The notes: generated from the sequence alone by a model not told the origin. A stretch of DNA of 51,769 nt from Chloroflexota bacterium (GCA_016223105.1 JACRPR010000074.1:1-51769), one strand, 5' to 3'; positions 41,602-51,058 are shown, counted from the stretch's first letter. A program made the numbers and translations.

Positions 41602-43302
41602 TTGAAAATTTTGTCTCGCCTCTATCGTTTGTTCCTCGCGCTCGTCGCGCTTGCCGCGTTCGTCGGACTCTCCTGGTCGGTCGCGACCTGGGTCGAGTCG
41701 CACAATCCCGGACCGGCAACGCTCCCCGCGCGCGTGATCCCCGATACCGATGTCAATCCGTACGGCGCGAATTTTTTTCTCGATCGCGAAGTCGAAGAAT
41801 GGAAGCGTGATCGCACCGTGCGAATGGCGCGCGAAGCCGGGATTGTGTGGGCAAAGCAACAATTCTCGTGGGAAGAAATCGAAAAACGCAAGAATCAATT
41901 CGATTGGAACAAATCGGATCAAATCGTCGCGACGTTTGAAAAATACGGCTTGCAGATTATCGCGCGCCTGGATCGCCCGCCGCAATGGGCGCGCAAGGAC
42001 AAGGGCATCGCGACTTCGCCGCCGGAAGATTTCAACGACTACGGCGATTTCGTGGACGCGTTCGTGCGGCGATACACCGGGCGCATCCATCACATTCAAA
42101 TTTGGAATGAGCCAAACATTTTCCCAGAGTGGGGCAATCGCCCGGTCGATCCCGCCGGCTATGCCGCGTTGCTCGAGATCGCGTACACACGCGCCAAAGC
42201 CGCGAATCCCAACATTCGCGTTTTGTCCGCGCCGCTTGCGATCACGCTCGGTGAGGGATGGTCGGCGGATTCGGATTTTTGGCGGCATCAAAATGATCTC
42301 GAATATCTCGCGGATTTGTACAAAGCCGGGGCGAAAGATTATTTCGATATTCTTTCCGCGAACGCGTTCGGCTTGCGCGCGACGCCGGACGATCCGCCCG
42401 ATCCGAAAAAATTAAATTTCGCGCGCGTCGCGCTCGCGCGCCAAATTATGGAACAGAACAACGACGCGCACAAAGCGATCTGGATCAACGAGTACGGGTG
42501 GAACGCCGCGCCGCCGGATTTTCCGAACGATCAATTGCACTGGGGACGCGTCACGGAACAACAGCAAGCCGAGTACACTCTGCGCGGCATCGCTGAATCG
42601 CGCGCCAAATGGAATTGGGTCGGCGTGTTCAACCTGTGGTACTTTCGTCAGGTCGGCGACATTCCGCCGACGCGCTCCGATTATTATTTTCGACTCGTGG
42701 ATGTGGACTTTGCGCCGCGCCTGGTGTATTTGCGGTTAAAAGAAATTGCCGCGACCTTGCCCACCGCGCAACCCGGTTTTTATCAAGAGACGAATCCCGC
42801 GTTGGAGTTGAGCGGCAACTGGCAACCGGTTCTGAGCGCGCGCGCGAACCTGGGAAGCGAATTGGTCACGCGCCAACCGGGCGCACGCGCGACGATTCGC
42901 TTTTGGGGCGACGGGATCGAATTGGTGATGCGGCGCGGACCGACGCAAGGACGCGCGTGGATCACGCTCGATGGACAACGCGTCGCGAATCTACCGCTCG
43001 ATACGAACGGCAACAGTTACCTGGATTTATCCGCGCCGAACGATCAATGGCAAGCGCGCGTGCCGATTGCGCGTAACTTGATGCGCGGTTTGCACAAACT
43101 CGAAATCGTTACCGCGCAGAGCGGCGACATTACGCTCGACGGCTTTACCGTGTTCGCCAACGGCGAGCGCGATTTTCCGTGGCTGTTGGCGGGTGGCTTG
43201 GGGATTGGGTTGCTCGGTGCGCTGACGTTGTTCACGCGGAGTTTGTGGGGCGCGCGCAAATCGCGCAAGGAAAAAACCGGTGGAACGCTCGCGGCTCGTT
43301 AA
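41602..43302 (+). CDS. Membrane-anchored clan-A glycoside hydrolase-like protein
   Basis: This 566-residue protein has an N-terminal membrane helix (about 10-30), a TIM-barrel hydrolase domain (about 50-370), a beta-sandwich-like region (about 385-525) and a C-terminal helix (about 535-555) followed by a basic tail. The barrel shows WNEPN (acid/base Glu170) and NEYGW (nucleophile Glu297), the two-Glu pattern of clan GH-A (families such as GH5, GH39, GH42). The exact family and substrate cannot be fixed. The TTG start is supported by AAGGAG at 7 nt and by the promoter. The end overlaps the next gene by 23 nt. Confidence 0.85.
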   Translation: MKILSRLYRLFLALVALAAFVGLSWSVATWVESHNPGPATLPARVIPDTDVNPYGANFFLDREVEEWKRDRTVRMAREAGIVWAKQQFSWEEIEKRKNQFDWNKSDQIVATFEKYGLQIIARLDRPPQWARKDKGIATSPPEDFNDYGDFVDAFVRRYTGRIHHIQIWNEPNIFPEWGNRPVDPAGYAALLEIAYTRAKAANPNIRVLSAPLAITLGEGWSADSDFWRHQNDLEYLADLYKAGAKDYFDILSANAFGLRATPDDPPDPKKLNFARVALARQIMEQNNDAHKAIWINEYGWNAAPPDFPNDQLHWGRVTEQQQAEYTLRGIAESRAKWNWVGVFNLWYFRQVGDIPPTRSDYYFRLVDVDFAPRLVYLRLKEIAATLPTAQPGFYQETNPALELSGNWQPVLSARANLGSELVTRQPGARATIRFWGDGIELVMRRGPTQGRAWITLDGQRVANLPLDTNGNSYLDLSAPNDQWQARVPIARNLMRGLHKLEIVTAQSGDITLDGFTVFANGERDFPWLLAGGLGIGLLGALTLFTRSLWGARKSRKEKTGGTLAAR

Positions 43303-44353
43303 TTTACTTTTGATTTTATTGAGTGCGCTTGCCGCGCTCTTTCTCGCGCAAATGTTGTGGCAAGTCGCGAGCGGCTATGCCGATGTGATTTTGCTCTTTG
43401 TGTTGGGCTGGCTCGTGTCATTCGTGTTGAACCCGGTCGTGCAAAAGTTGAGTCAGCCACCGCTCAATTTTTCGCGCAGTGTATCGGTCGCGCTCGTTTA
43501 TCTCGGTCTCGTCCTGGCATCGGTGATCGGCGTCGCGTTGATTGCGCCGACGCTCGTGATTCAACTCACCGAAATCGCGCGGCGTATGCCAGAGTATGCC
43601 GCGCAAATGCCGCCTGCGGTCGAGTGGACGCAAAGCCAGCTCGACCGGCTCGGCGTGCATACCAACGTCGAAGATGCGGTGCGCGCCGGCGCGGCAATGT
43701 TGCAAGGATACGCGGCGGCAATTGTGCAAAACGCGCTCGGCGTTTTAACCGGCTTGTTGGGTTTTCTCGCGAATTTATTTTTGGTCTTGATCCTGGGATT
43801 TTATTTCACGCACGACGCGCCGCTTCTGCGCCAAATTACGTTGCGTTTTGTGCCAGCCAACTTTCAAGACGAGTTTCGCGTTTTTTCTGAAAATGTGGAT
43901 CGCACGTTCGGCGGATTTATTCGCGGACAATTGATTCAAGCGATCATCATCGGCATCGGCACCGCGCTTGTGATGGTCGCACTGCAATTGAATTTCGCGC
44001 TCGTCGCGAGTTTGTTCGCCGGTGTGTTTATGCTCATCCCCCTGGTCGGTCCATTCCTCGCGTTACTTCCGCCTCTGCTCGTCGCGCTGATTCAAACACC
44101 GGGCGTCGCACTGTGGGTGTTGCTCGCGTTATTCATTTATCAATTCGCGATCACGAATGTCGTAATGCCGCGCGTGTTGAGTAGCGCGGTCGGAATGCAT
44201 CCGCTCCTCGTACTCGGCGCGTTGCTCATCAGCGTCAAGGTCGCCGGGTTTTGGGGCGCGTTCTTTGGCATCCCGGTCGTCGGCGTGTTGTGGGCAATGT
44301 TCAATTATTTTTTTGAACGTTGGCGCAACCAGCAACCGGATAGCGTCAAATAA
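43280..44353 (+). CDS. AI-2E family transporter/permease
   Basis: This 357-residue polytopic protein of the AI-2E (PerM/TqsA) family has hydrophobic helices near 8-27, 33-52, 67-90, 145-175, 215-245, 250-275 and 310-345. It has the family blocks DVILLFVLGWLVSFVLNPVV, FYFTHDAPLLRQI, FGGFIRGQLIQAIIIG, and FMLIPLVGPFLALLPPLLVA. Members export autoinducer-2 or exchange Na+/H+; the substrate here is unknown. The GTG start lies inside the glycoside hydrolase gene (23-nt overlap), so the two are coupled. Confidence 0.9.
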   Translation: MERSRLVNLLLILLSALAALFLAQMLWQVASGYADVILLFVLGWLVSFVLNPVVQKLSQPPLNFSRSVSVALVYLGLVLASVIGVALIAPTLVIQLTEIARRMPEYAAQMPPAVEWTQSQLDRLGVHTNVEDAVRAGAAMLQGYAAAIVQNALGVLTGLLGFLANLFLVLILGFYFTHDAPLLRQITLRFVPANFQDEFRVFSENVDRTFGGFIRGQLIQAIIIGIGTALVMVALQLNFALVASLFAGVFMLIPLVGPFLALLPPLLVALIQTPGVALWVLLALFIYQFAITNVVMPRVLSSAVGMHPLLVLGALLISVKVAGFWGAFFGIPVVGVLWAMFNYFFERWRNQQPDSVK

Positions 44354-44370
44354 TTTTGCCCCCGATAATT

Positions 44371-44446
44371 TTAATTGGACACAGATGCCCACAGATTATT
44401 TTTAAAAAATCAGTGGCAATCCGTGTACATCTGTGTCCAATTAAAT
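44371..44446. repeat. Inverted repeat AATTGGACACAGAT...ATCTGTGTCCAATT
   Basis: TTAATTGGACACAGATGCCC and onward (44371-44398) pairs with ...GTACATCTGTGTCCAATTAA (44419-44446). It lies between the convergent permease and galK genes and may end both transcripts. The half-site GGACACGGAT also occurs alone near 17149. Confidence 0.85.
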
Positions 44447-44468
44447 TGACAATACCAAGTGCGGATGG

Positions 44469-45605
44469 CTAGTCAAATATCTCACCCGCGCCGTCCGCCG
44501 CGCGGCACGCGTAAATTTGCGGCGCGACGCTAACGCGCGATGCGTACTCCCGCGCAACCTGCGCGCAAAATTCCTCGACCGAATCTTCTGCAACGAGATT
44601 GACCGTACATCCGCCAAAGCCCGCGCCAGTTAAACGCGCGCCGAAACAGCCGCGTTGTCCGCGCGCGATTTCAACCATCGCATCGAGTTCCGCGCAACTG
44701 ACCGCGAAATCATCGCGCAAACTCGCGTGCGATTCGTTCATCCCGCGTCCGAACGCGGCGAGATCATTTTGCCGCGCGGCGATCACCGCATCGAGCACGC
44801 GCGCATTTTCGGTGATGACGTGGCGCGCGCGGCGCGCGATCACCGGCGGCAATTCATTTTCGCGTCGCGCAATTTCTTCGCGCGACACATCGCGCAGTGA
44901 TGGCGCGCCCAACAAGCGCGCGGCATGTTCGCACTCGGCGCGACGTGTGTTGTACTCGGACGCAACCAAGCCGCGCCGTTTCATCGTGTCGCACACGACG
45001 ATCACCGCGCCGCGCGGCAACGCGACTAACTCGTGCGTGAGATCGCGACAATCAATCAGCAAGGCGTGATCCGCGCGCGCGCGCGCGGACGCGAATTGAT
45101 CCATAATCCCGCACTGCACCCCGACAAATTCGTTCTCGGCGCGCTGACACACTTGGGCGATTTCGATTTTGCTGATGTCGAGTTGCGCGATCGCGGCAAA
45201 CATTGTCGCGGCGCACACTTCGAGTGCGGCGGACGAGGACAAGCCCGAACCGCGCGGCACATCGCCGCGAATCAGCAGATCAACTCCCGGTAAATTGTAC
45301 CCCCGCGCATGCAACATCGCCGCGACACCGCGCACATAATTGCTCCACGCGTGCGCATCATCGCGCGTGATCGCATCGAGCGAAAATTCGGATCGCGCGT
45401 GATCGAAATCGCGCGCGATCATTCGCACAACGCGATCCGCGCGGCGCCGCGCGGCAATCAGCACCGCGCGATCAATCGCCATCGGCAAAACAAACCCGGC
45501 GTTGTAATCGGTGTGCTCGCCGAGCAGGTTTACCAGACCGGGCGCGCGAAAAATTTTTTCCGGCAACCCGCCGAAGATTTTTTTAAATTCGGTTTGAATG
45601 TCCAT
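44469..45605 (-). CDS. galK: Galactokinase
   Basis: This GHMP-family kinase makes galactose-1-phosphate from galactose and ATP. In 378 residues: the galactokinase signature near the N-terminus (FRAPGLVNLLGEHTDYNAGF, where most family members have APGRVNLIGEHTDYN), the ATP-binding loop DVPRGSGLSSSAALEV, the catalytic Asp region GVQCGIMDQFAS, and the C-terminal GHMP motif ARLTGAGFGGCTVNL. Last gene of the galT operon; it starts 26 nt after the ROK gene. Start 45605 (MDIQTEFKKIFGG) is preferred to the long upstream frame, which runs into the ROK gene end. Confidence 0.95.
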   Translation of the reverse strand: MDIQTEFKKIFGGLPEKIFRAPGLVNLLGEHTDYNAGFVLPMAIDRAVLIAARRRADRVVRMIARDFDHARSEFSLDAITRDDAHAWSNYVRGVAAMLHARGYNLPGVDLLIRGDVPRGSGLSSSAALEVCAATMFAAIAQLDISKIEIAQVCQRAENEFVGVQCGIMDQFASARARADHALLIDCRDLTHELVALPRGAVIVVCDTMKRRGLVASEYNTRRAECEHAARLLGAPSLRDVSREEIARRENELPPVIARRARHVITENARVLDAVIAARQNDLAAFGRGMNESHASLRDDFAVSCAELDAMVEIARGQRGCFGARLTGAGFGGCTVNLVAEDSVEEFCAQVAREYASRVSVAPQIYACRAADGAGEIFD

Positions 45606-45631
45606 TCCGTTCAAAAACTCGATCCGGCAAA

Positions 45632-46606
45632 TTACTGGTTTGGTTTTCCGATCTGATCCCAGACACATGCCGCCGCGCCCAGAATCCCGGCGTGATTCGC
45701 ATTGAGCGCGCTTGGGATGATTCGCGCCGATGACGCCGGATGTTTCATCGCGAGTTTCAATGCGGCGGCGTGCGCGGTCTCCAACCACACGTTCGCCGAT
45801 TCGATCATTCCGCCGCCCAATACAATCAACGCCGGATTTTCCACGTTGATGATATTTGCCAAGCCGATGCCAATGTATGTGCCGGTCTCACGCAAAATTT
45901 CGATCGCGATTGGATTGCCTTGCCACGCGGCGTTTGCGATCCATTGCCCGGTGATCTGATCGCGCGCGCCGCCGGCGTAATCCAATAACGCTTGTCCGCG
46001 TCCCGATTCGATCCATTGCTGCGCGCGCCGCGCGAGCGATTTGCCGGACGCGAGCGCTTCCCAATGACCAAACTGCCCGCAATCGCATCGAAAATTTTGG
46101 TCGCCGAACGCGATGATTGTGTGCCCCCACTCGCCCGCGCTTGAACTTATGCCGCGCGCTAACTTGCCCTCACGAAAAATTGCCGCGCCAATTCCGGTAC
46201 CGAGAATCACGAACACAAAATCATCCACGCCTTGCGCCGCGCCGCGCCAATGTTCGCCCAGCGCGGCAACACGCACATCGTTTTCGATCCAGGTCGGCAA
46301 ACCGGTTTCGCGTCGAATCAATTCCGCGAGCGGAACGTTTTGCCAATCGGCAATGCCCGGCGGATAGATGCTGACGCCGCGCGCGTGATCCACCAGCCCT
46401 TTCATCCCAATCCCGATACCCGCGACCTGGTTGGCGTCACGTAACGCGTCTGTAATGGTCGTGATGATCGCGCGCACATAAGTCGCGCGCGTTTTTTCGC
46501 CGCGCGGTTCGCGCTGGTGAAGTGCCCCGACAATTTCACCGTCGCGATTGACCAAACCACAGCGGATGCGCGTGCCGCCGCAATCCACACCGAGCGCGAG
46601 TTGCAT
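45632..46606 (-). CDS. ROK family sugar kinase (probable glucokinase)
   Basis: This 324-residue ROK protein has an N-terminal ATP-binding loop (LGVDCGGTRIRCGLV), substrate residues in ENDVRVAALGEHWRGAAQG, ILGTGIGAAIFREGKL, and GEWGHTII, and a zinc site CDCGQFGHWEAL of the CxCGxxGC/E type. It has no N-terminal helix-turn-helix, so it is a kinase and not a ROK repressor. Glucokinase is the commonest activity, but allose, mannose or N-acetyl sugars are possible. GGAGACTCCA precedes ATG 46606. It lies between pfkB and galK in the sugar operon. Confidence 0.92.
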   Translation of the reverse strand: MQLALGVDCGGTRIRCGLVNRDGEIVGALHQREPRGEKTRATYVRAIITTITDALRDANQVAGIGIGMKGLVDHARGVSIYPPGIADWQNVPLAELIRRETGLPTWIENDVRVAALGEHWRGAAQGVDDFVFVILGTGIGAAIFREGKLARGISSSAGEWGHTIIAFGDQNFRCDCGQFGHWEALASGKSLARRAQQWIESGRGQALLDYAGGARDQITGQWIANAAWQGNPIAIEILRETGTYIGIGLANIINVENPALIVLGGGMIESANVWLETAHAAALKLAMKHPASSARIIPSALNANHAGILGAAACVWDQIGKPNQ

Positions 46607-46651
46607 TGGAGTCTCCTCAAGGAATGGGCAAATTTACGCAGAGCGTTTGCC

Positions 46652-47587
46652 CTACGCAATTTTTTCGATCTTGATCTGGTTCATCAACCGGCGCAGATCA
46701 ATTTTTTTCAAACGCCCCGCGCCGAGTGTACGCGCGTTTGCCGCGCCCGCGGCAGTGCCAAGCCGTAACGCGTTTTCCAACGGCGCGCCGCGCGTAAAAC
46801 TGATCGCGAGCCCGGCGAGCATCGCGTCGCCGGAACCGACCGCGCTCACCGTTTGGATTTTCGGTATCGTCGCGCGCCAAATGTGATCGTCCTGTGCGGC
46901 GATCGCGCCGCGTGCGCCCAGCGACGCGACGACGATTGTTTGATACGCGCGCGCGATTTGGCACGCCGCATCAGCGACTGCATCCAGCGTTGCGAGCTCG
47001 CGTTGGACGAGCGCGCGCAATTCGGCGCGATTGGGTTTGATGAGCAACGGCCGCGCCGCGAGTCCGAGTCGTAATGCGTCGCCGCTCGAATCGAGCAAAA
47101 CCGGGATCGCGTTTTTACGCGCGAGCGCGATCAAATCGGCGTAGAAAGTCGCGGGGACGTTCGCGGGTAAACTGCCGGAGAGTGTAACCATCGCGCAACG
47201 CGAGAGGCGCGCGCGATACTGCACGCGCAATTCACGCAACGCCGCGCGCGGAATCGGCTCGCCGCGTTCGTAGATTTCGGTCAGCGTGCGGCGCGCCGGA
47301 TCGAGAATCGAAAGACAGGTGCGCGATTCGCCCGGCACGCGCACGAACGCCGTCGCGATCTGTTCGCGCCGCAATTGCGTTTCGATGAAACGGCCAGCCC
47401 AGCCGCCGACAAAACCGGTAACGATCGGTGCGCCGCCCAACACTGTGACGACGCGCGCAACGTTCGCGCCCTTGCCGCCGCCTTGCGCGAGCACGGCGCG
47501 CGGGCGATGGATCGCGTCGAGCGAAAAATTTTCGATGACGATCGTTTTGTCAATCGCCGCGTTCAAATTAACGCAGAGAATTTTCAT
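46652..47587 (-). CDS. PfkB-family phosphofructokinase/tagatose-6-phosphate kinase
   Basis: This 311-residue ribokinase-superfamily sugar-phosphate kinase of the 1-phosphofructokinase/LacC/PfkB subgroup has NLNAAIDKTIVIENF at the start, AQGGGKGANVARVVTVLG, TLSGSLPANVP, LIKPNRAEL, and the catalytic SAVGSGDAMLAGLA with the anion-hole and base Asp. The substrate could be fructose-1-phosphate, fructose-6-phosphate or tagatose-6-phosphate. A class II aldolase further upstream and the gal genes would fit tagatose-6-phosphate or glycolytic use. The start overlaps the upstream SIS gene by 4 nt (ATGA). Confidence 0.9.
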   Translation of the reverse strand: MKILCVNLNAAIDKTIVIENFSLDAIHRPRAVLAQGGGKGANVARVVTVLGGAPIVTGFVGGWAGRFIETQLRREQIATAFVRVPGESRTCLSILDPARRTLTEIYERGEPIPRAALRELRVQYRARLSRCAMVTLSGSLPANVPATFYADLIALARKNAIPVLLDSSGDALRLGLAARPLLIKPNRAELRALVQRELATLDAVADAACQIARAYQTIVVASLGARGAIAAQDDHIWRATIPKIQTVSAVGSGDAMLAGLAISFTRGAPLENALRLGTAAGAANARTLGAGRLKKIDLRRLMNQIKIEKIA

Positions 47588-48645
47588 TGTCCCATCACGC
47601 GCTTGAGTTCGTCAATCAATGCGACCGGCGTCGGATCGAGGTCGCGCGCGAGCGCGAGATAACAACTGACGTAATCGCCCAACAGAACGAGTGAAAACAT
47701 TTGCGCGAGGCGCGTTGCGCCGGTTGCCCATTCTTCGATCACCACGCCCGCGCGCGGAGTGAGTAGCGCGCGCGTCGCGTCGAAACGTTTTTTGATCGCA
47801 GGCGATTCATTTGGATTCCGCAATAACACGACCGCAAATTGTCGTTGCAACGGATCGGCTTGCCAGCCAACGATTTCATCGTGATGAAGCGGCGGGAGCG
47901 CGCTCCAAAATGCCAACACTTTGGCGTTCTCGCCGAATTGTCTTTTCCAGCGCAACGCGATCGCATCCGTGTCCGGCGTCGCGCCGATGATGAGCGGGGT
48001 GTGATTTTGCAAGAGACGCGCGATTTGCTTGGCGCGATTTTGTTCGGTCGGCGTGATGACTGTCCATAGATCGCGTATCGCGCGCAGTGTTGTGATCGTA
48101 TCGACCCATTCGCGCGCGGGATCAGGGATTAATTCGGCTTGGTGTAAAATGTGGAAAATCGCAACTAGAATTTCACCAATCAAGGCGCGCGGCATTTGTC
48201 TGCCTTGTAATGGATAAGGCAAAACGTCGCCGCGATCCTGGGCGAGTGTGCCGCCGCCAGTAAGTGCGATCACACGGCAACCGCGCGCGCGCGCCTGGTG
48301 AAACGTGCTCAACGTTTCTTCGGTGGTGCCGCTGTGACTCGCGGCAATGACCAGCGTGTGCGGATTCGCCCACGCGGGCAGATCATAGCCGGACGCGATG
48401 ACGAACGGAACGGCAAGTTGATCGTGCAGGCACGCGCGCGCCAACTCGCCCGCGGTTCCCGAACCGCCGCCGGTACCGATTAGCAAAACGTTCGCTGGTT
48501 TTTTCCATTCATCCGGCAAATTAAAAGTTGCCGCGCGCGCCCGCGCTTGATCGATCTGATCGGGCAGGTCGAAAATGTGAGTGAGCATGGCGCGGGTGTC
48601 GAGGCACCCAAGAGTCTGGGGATCATCAAGAGGAGAAGGAGGCAT
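47584..48645 (-). CDS. SIS-domain bifunctional phosphoglucose/phosphomannose isomerase
   Basis: This 353-residue double-SIS protein of the bifunctional PGI/PMI family interconverts glucose-6-P, mannose-6-P and fructose-6-P. The first SIS domain has LLIGTGGGSGTAGELARA and VIAASHSGTTEETLSTFHQA. A second, C-terminal half has PLIIGATPDTDAIALRWKRQ (sugar-phosphate pocket) and ALPPLHHDEIVGW, the His/Glu pair used in isomerisation. The N-terminus LDDPQTLGCLDTRAMLTHIF fits the family start, so ATG 48645 is retained. It lies 45 nt downstream of galT and overlaps pfkB by 4 nt. Confidence 0.88.
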   Translation of the reverse strand: MPPSPLDDPQTLGCLDTRAMLTHIFDLPDQIDQARARAATFNLPDEWKKPANVLLIGTGGGSGTAGELARACLHDQLAVPFVIASGYDLPAWANPHTLVIAASHSGTTEETLSTFHQARARGCRVIALTGGGTLAQDRGDVLPYPLQGRQMPRALIGEILVAIFHILHQAELIPDPAREWVDTITTLRAIRDLWTVITPTEQNRAKQIARLLQNHTPLIIGATPDTDAIALRWKRQFGENAKVLAFWSALPPLHHDEIVGWQADPLQRQFAVVLLRNPNESPAIKKRFDATRALLTPRAGVVIEEWATGATRLAQMFSLVLLGDYVSCYLALARDLDPTPVALIDELKRVMGQ

Positions 48646-48690
48646 TTGGTTCTTTTGCTCTAAAATCCTGCGATGTGGTAAACTCTGCGA

Positions 48691-49719
48691 TCACTTTTTG
48701 TAGATCTCGCGCAATCGCTTCGCCGCGAGCTCTGGCGTGATATCGCGTTGCGGTTCGGCAAGCATTTCATAACCAACGAGAAATTTTCGAATCGTCGCGC
48801 TTCGAAGTAACGGCGGATAATAATGCGCGTGTAAATGTATCTCCGCGTGTCTCATTCCATCGTTTGGCGTTTGATGAAAACCCATCGAGTACGGAAATGT
48901 GGCGTGGAATAATTGATCGAAAATTCGCGTCAAACGTTTGATGATCTCCGCAAGCGCGATGCGTTCCGCGTCATTCAAATCCGGTAATGCGCCAATGTGT
49001 CGCCGCGCGAGCACCATCGTCTCAAAGGGCCACACCGCCCAAAAGGGTACGAGCGCGACGAAATGATCGTTGTACGCGACGATACGTTCCGCCGCGCGTA
49101 TTTCCAGATCGAGATAATCACACAACAAACAGGTTTGCTGGGCGTTTAGATACGTCGCTTGGGCGCGCAATTCTTTCGCCGGTTCGCTCGGAATGTGATC
49201 GGTCGCCCAGACCTGGCAATGCGGATGCGGATTGCTCGCGCCCATCATTGCGCTCTTGTTCTCGAATATCTGGACGTACTCGATAAAATCGCGTTTGCCG
49301 AGTTCGTGCGTTTGAGCACACCATGCCTCGACTACGCGTCGAATGTCCGCGATCTCCATTACCGGCAAGGTGAGATCGTGACGTGGCGAAAAACAGATCA
49401 CACGACAAATTCCGCGCGCGCTCGTCGCGCGTAACAAATCGCGTGTGTTCAATTCCGCGCGCGGCGCGTCCGCGACGAGTGCGGCGAAGTCGTTGTCGAA
49501 GACAAACGTGTCGCGATAATCAGGATTGCGCGCGCCACCCGCGCGCGCATTGCCGGGACACAAATAACAATTCGGATCATACGGCGCGAGTATCTCGCGC
49601 GGTGCGGTTTCGATTTGTCCTTGCCAAGGTCGTTTGAGGCGTTGGGGAGAAACAAGAACCCACTCTTGGGTTAGAGGATTATAGCGACGATGGGATGAGC
49701 GAAAGAAAGCATTATGCAT
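48691..49719 (-). CDS. galT: Galactose-1-phosphate uridylyltransferase
   Basis: This Leloir-pathway enzyme exchanges UMP between UDP-glucose and galactose-1-P through a covalent uridylyl-histidine. The 342 residues begin [29 protein letters not shown] carries one of the zinc cysteines (the classic CxxC is a single Cys here). [19 protein letters not shown] (His-Pro-His catalytic centre) and [21 protein letters not shown] complete the active site. ATG 49719 was chosen by homology; no Shine-Dalgarno site is visible. It is the first gene of the galT-SIS-pfkB-ROK-galK operon. A near-palindromic motif repeats just upstream. Confidence 0.95.
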   Translation of the reverse strand: MHNAFFRSSHRRYNPLTQEWVLVSPQRLKRPWQGQIETAPREILAPYDPNCYLCPGNARAGGARNPDYRDTFVFDNDFAALVADAPRAELNTRDLLRATSARGICRVICFSPRHDLTLPVMEIADIRRVVEAWCAQTHELGKRDFIEYVQIFENKSAMMGASNPHPHCQVWATDHIPSEPAKELRAQATYLNAQQTCLLCDYLDLEIRAAERIVAYNDHFVALVPFWAVWPFETMVLARRHIGALPDLNDAERIALAEIIKRLTRIFDQLFHATFPYSMGFHQTPNDGMRHAEIHLHAHYYPPLLRSATIRKFLVGYEMLAEPQRDITPELAAKRLREIYKK

Positions 49720-49721
49720 AT

Positions 49722-49738
49722 CAATTAGCGCGTAATAT
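49722..49738. promoter_or_regulatory. Candidate operator, copy 1 (CAATTAGCGCGTAATAT)
   Basis: The 17-nt CAATTAGCGCGTAATAT contains ATTA-GCGCG-TAAT, an inverted repeat with a 5-nt core. It lies 3 nt before the galT ATG and is exactly repeated at 49865-49881. It could be a repressor site covering the translation start region. Confidence 0.5.
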
Positions 49739-49864
49739 GTATTGGGCAACCACATCTTGAACACAATACCACTTACGGGCAAGTAGCCACAGCCGCCGCT
49801 ATTTTGCGATGGGTGGACACATTCGGCGCAGACTCAAATGTTTGACATGTCATTGACCAGTACA

Positions 49865-49881
49865 CAATTAGCGCGTAATAT
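49865..49881. promoter_or_regulatory. Candidate operator, copy 2 (CAATTAGCGCGTAATAT)
   Basis: This is the exact second copy of the motif at 49722, 143 nt further upstream of galT. The region 49720-49933 holds no gene and is the most likely place for the operon's promoter and regulation. Confidence 0.5.
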
Positions 49882-49933
49882 TGGCTCCAGTCGAGAAACC
49901 GGAATGAAACTTGCCCAAGTGCAGTTTAGATGT

Positions 49934-50773
49934 TTACTTTGGACGTGTGCTGGTTTTTTCTCTCCCGTCCCCAAGTAATTCAAAATAATGTAACCCACGC
50001 TTTTGCTTTCCTTGCAAATAGAATCCAACGATCATTATGCTATTGGTGCTGAAAATAAAATGTGTCGGCTCTGAATCGTAATATCCCAACTCGATGTTCT
50101 TCTGCAATTCCAGATTTAATCGGGAATCAATGAAATTTTCATGCATCTGTGTGGTGAGTGCTATGTCACGTTTAATCTCTTCATAACCTCGCTCTTCTGC
50201 TTTTGCTCTTTGTCTGACTGCGGCTGATTCCGAATCTAGACACAGAAACTGAACCTTGCATCCTTCTTTGAGTTTTTGTTCTATGGCGTTTTGTATATGC
50301 ACATCGCGGAAACTTGTCAGAGCAATCCCCATGACCTTGATGTCACTCTTTGGATCGGCCGCGCGGATATATTGTAAAAAATCGATCGTTGTTCGATCTT
50401 GATAAATTTTTCTAACTCCGAGCGCGTGAAGTGTCTCGCCTAACGTAAGGCGTTGTTCAATCTCATCCAATTTTGGGCCAAAAAACCATTTTTCTTCTCC
50501 TTGAAGAACTCCAAGCAACCGCTGGGATACAATGTCCAGATATTCATTACGTCCAAAAATATCAAATGCCAGAAATATTGTCCCTGCCGGAATCAAAGAA
50601 AGTCCTATATCTCCTGCCAGATTTGCCCAAATATCTGTAGATGGACTGACTTTGGAATAGAAAATTAGGGCGACTCCGACAAAAACCATAAACAAGCCAA
50701 TCAAGATTTGTTTCATGGCTACGATTTTTTGAAGTAAATCGCGCGCCCATGAAGTCTGCTGAATCTGTTCCAT
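49934..50773 (-). CDS. Two-helix membrane protein with a C-terminal cytoplasmic domain (DUF5919/PLD-like)
   Basis: This 279-residue protein is not firmly identified. Residues about 20-40 (ILIGLFMVFVGVALIFY) and 50-70 (LAGDIGLSLIPAGTIFLAF) are membrane helices, followed by a soluble domain. LGVRKIYQDRTTIDFLQYI, IKVMGIALTSFRDV, LKEGCKVQFLCLDSESAAVR and a late strand HFIFSTNSIMIVGFYLQG resemble DUF5919/phospholipase-D-like domains, although no HxK motif is seen. Start 50773 (MEQIQQTSW) follows GAGG; the longer frame has none. Base composition is clearly more AT-rich than all neighbours, which suggests recent transfer. Function is unknown; a membrane-linked signalling or defence effector is possible. 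Confidence 0.75.
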   Translation of the reverse strand: MEQIQQTSWARDLLQKIVAMKQILIGLFMVFVGVALIFYSKVSPSTDIWANLAGDIGLSLIPAGTIFLAFDIFGRNEYLDIVSQRLLGVLQGEEKWFFGPKLDEIEQRLTLGETLHALGVRKIYQDRTTIDFLQYIRAADPKSDIKVMGIALTSFRDVHIQNAIEQKLKEGCKVQFLCLDSESAAVRQRAKAEERGYEEIKRDIALTTQMHENFIDSRLNLELQKNIELGYYDSEPTHFIFSTNSIMIVGFYLQGKQKRGLHYFELLGDGREKTSTRPK

Positions 50774-51058
50774 TTTTTTCCTCGTCTCGGAAAATATTCT
50801 GAAAGTAGCGGATAATGATTCTTCCACCCCGCATAAGTGGGATGGATGAATATTTCACAAATTTCCAAACGCATCTGGGAATTTATTCACACGCTTATTA
50901 TATGCCGCCACGATAGAATAGTCAACGCATAGGTACACGCACACATCCATGCTGGAGATACTCACATTCCAAGCAAGATCGAAAAACGCAACTTCTTTGG
51001 AAAGGAATGTATATCGTCAACGAGAAAAAGTTCCACGAATGAACTCTGGATTTTCTTG
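50774..51058. other. AT-rich gap with no recognised gene
   Basis: This 285-nt stretch separates the membrane-protein gene from the aldolase gene. It is AT-rich compared with the window. I see no convincing promoter, RNA gene or repeat; the open frames crossing it are short and lack family signals. Confidence 0.5.

Noticed and set aside
45632-46606. ROK transcriptional repressor
   Set aside because: No N-terminal helix-turn-helix; the protein starts directly with the kinase ATP loop.
49834-50028. Small reverse-strand frame upstream of galT
   Set aside because: It overlaps the end of the membrane-protein gene in another frame and has no start signal or similarity.
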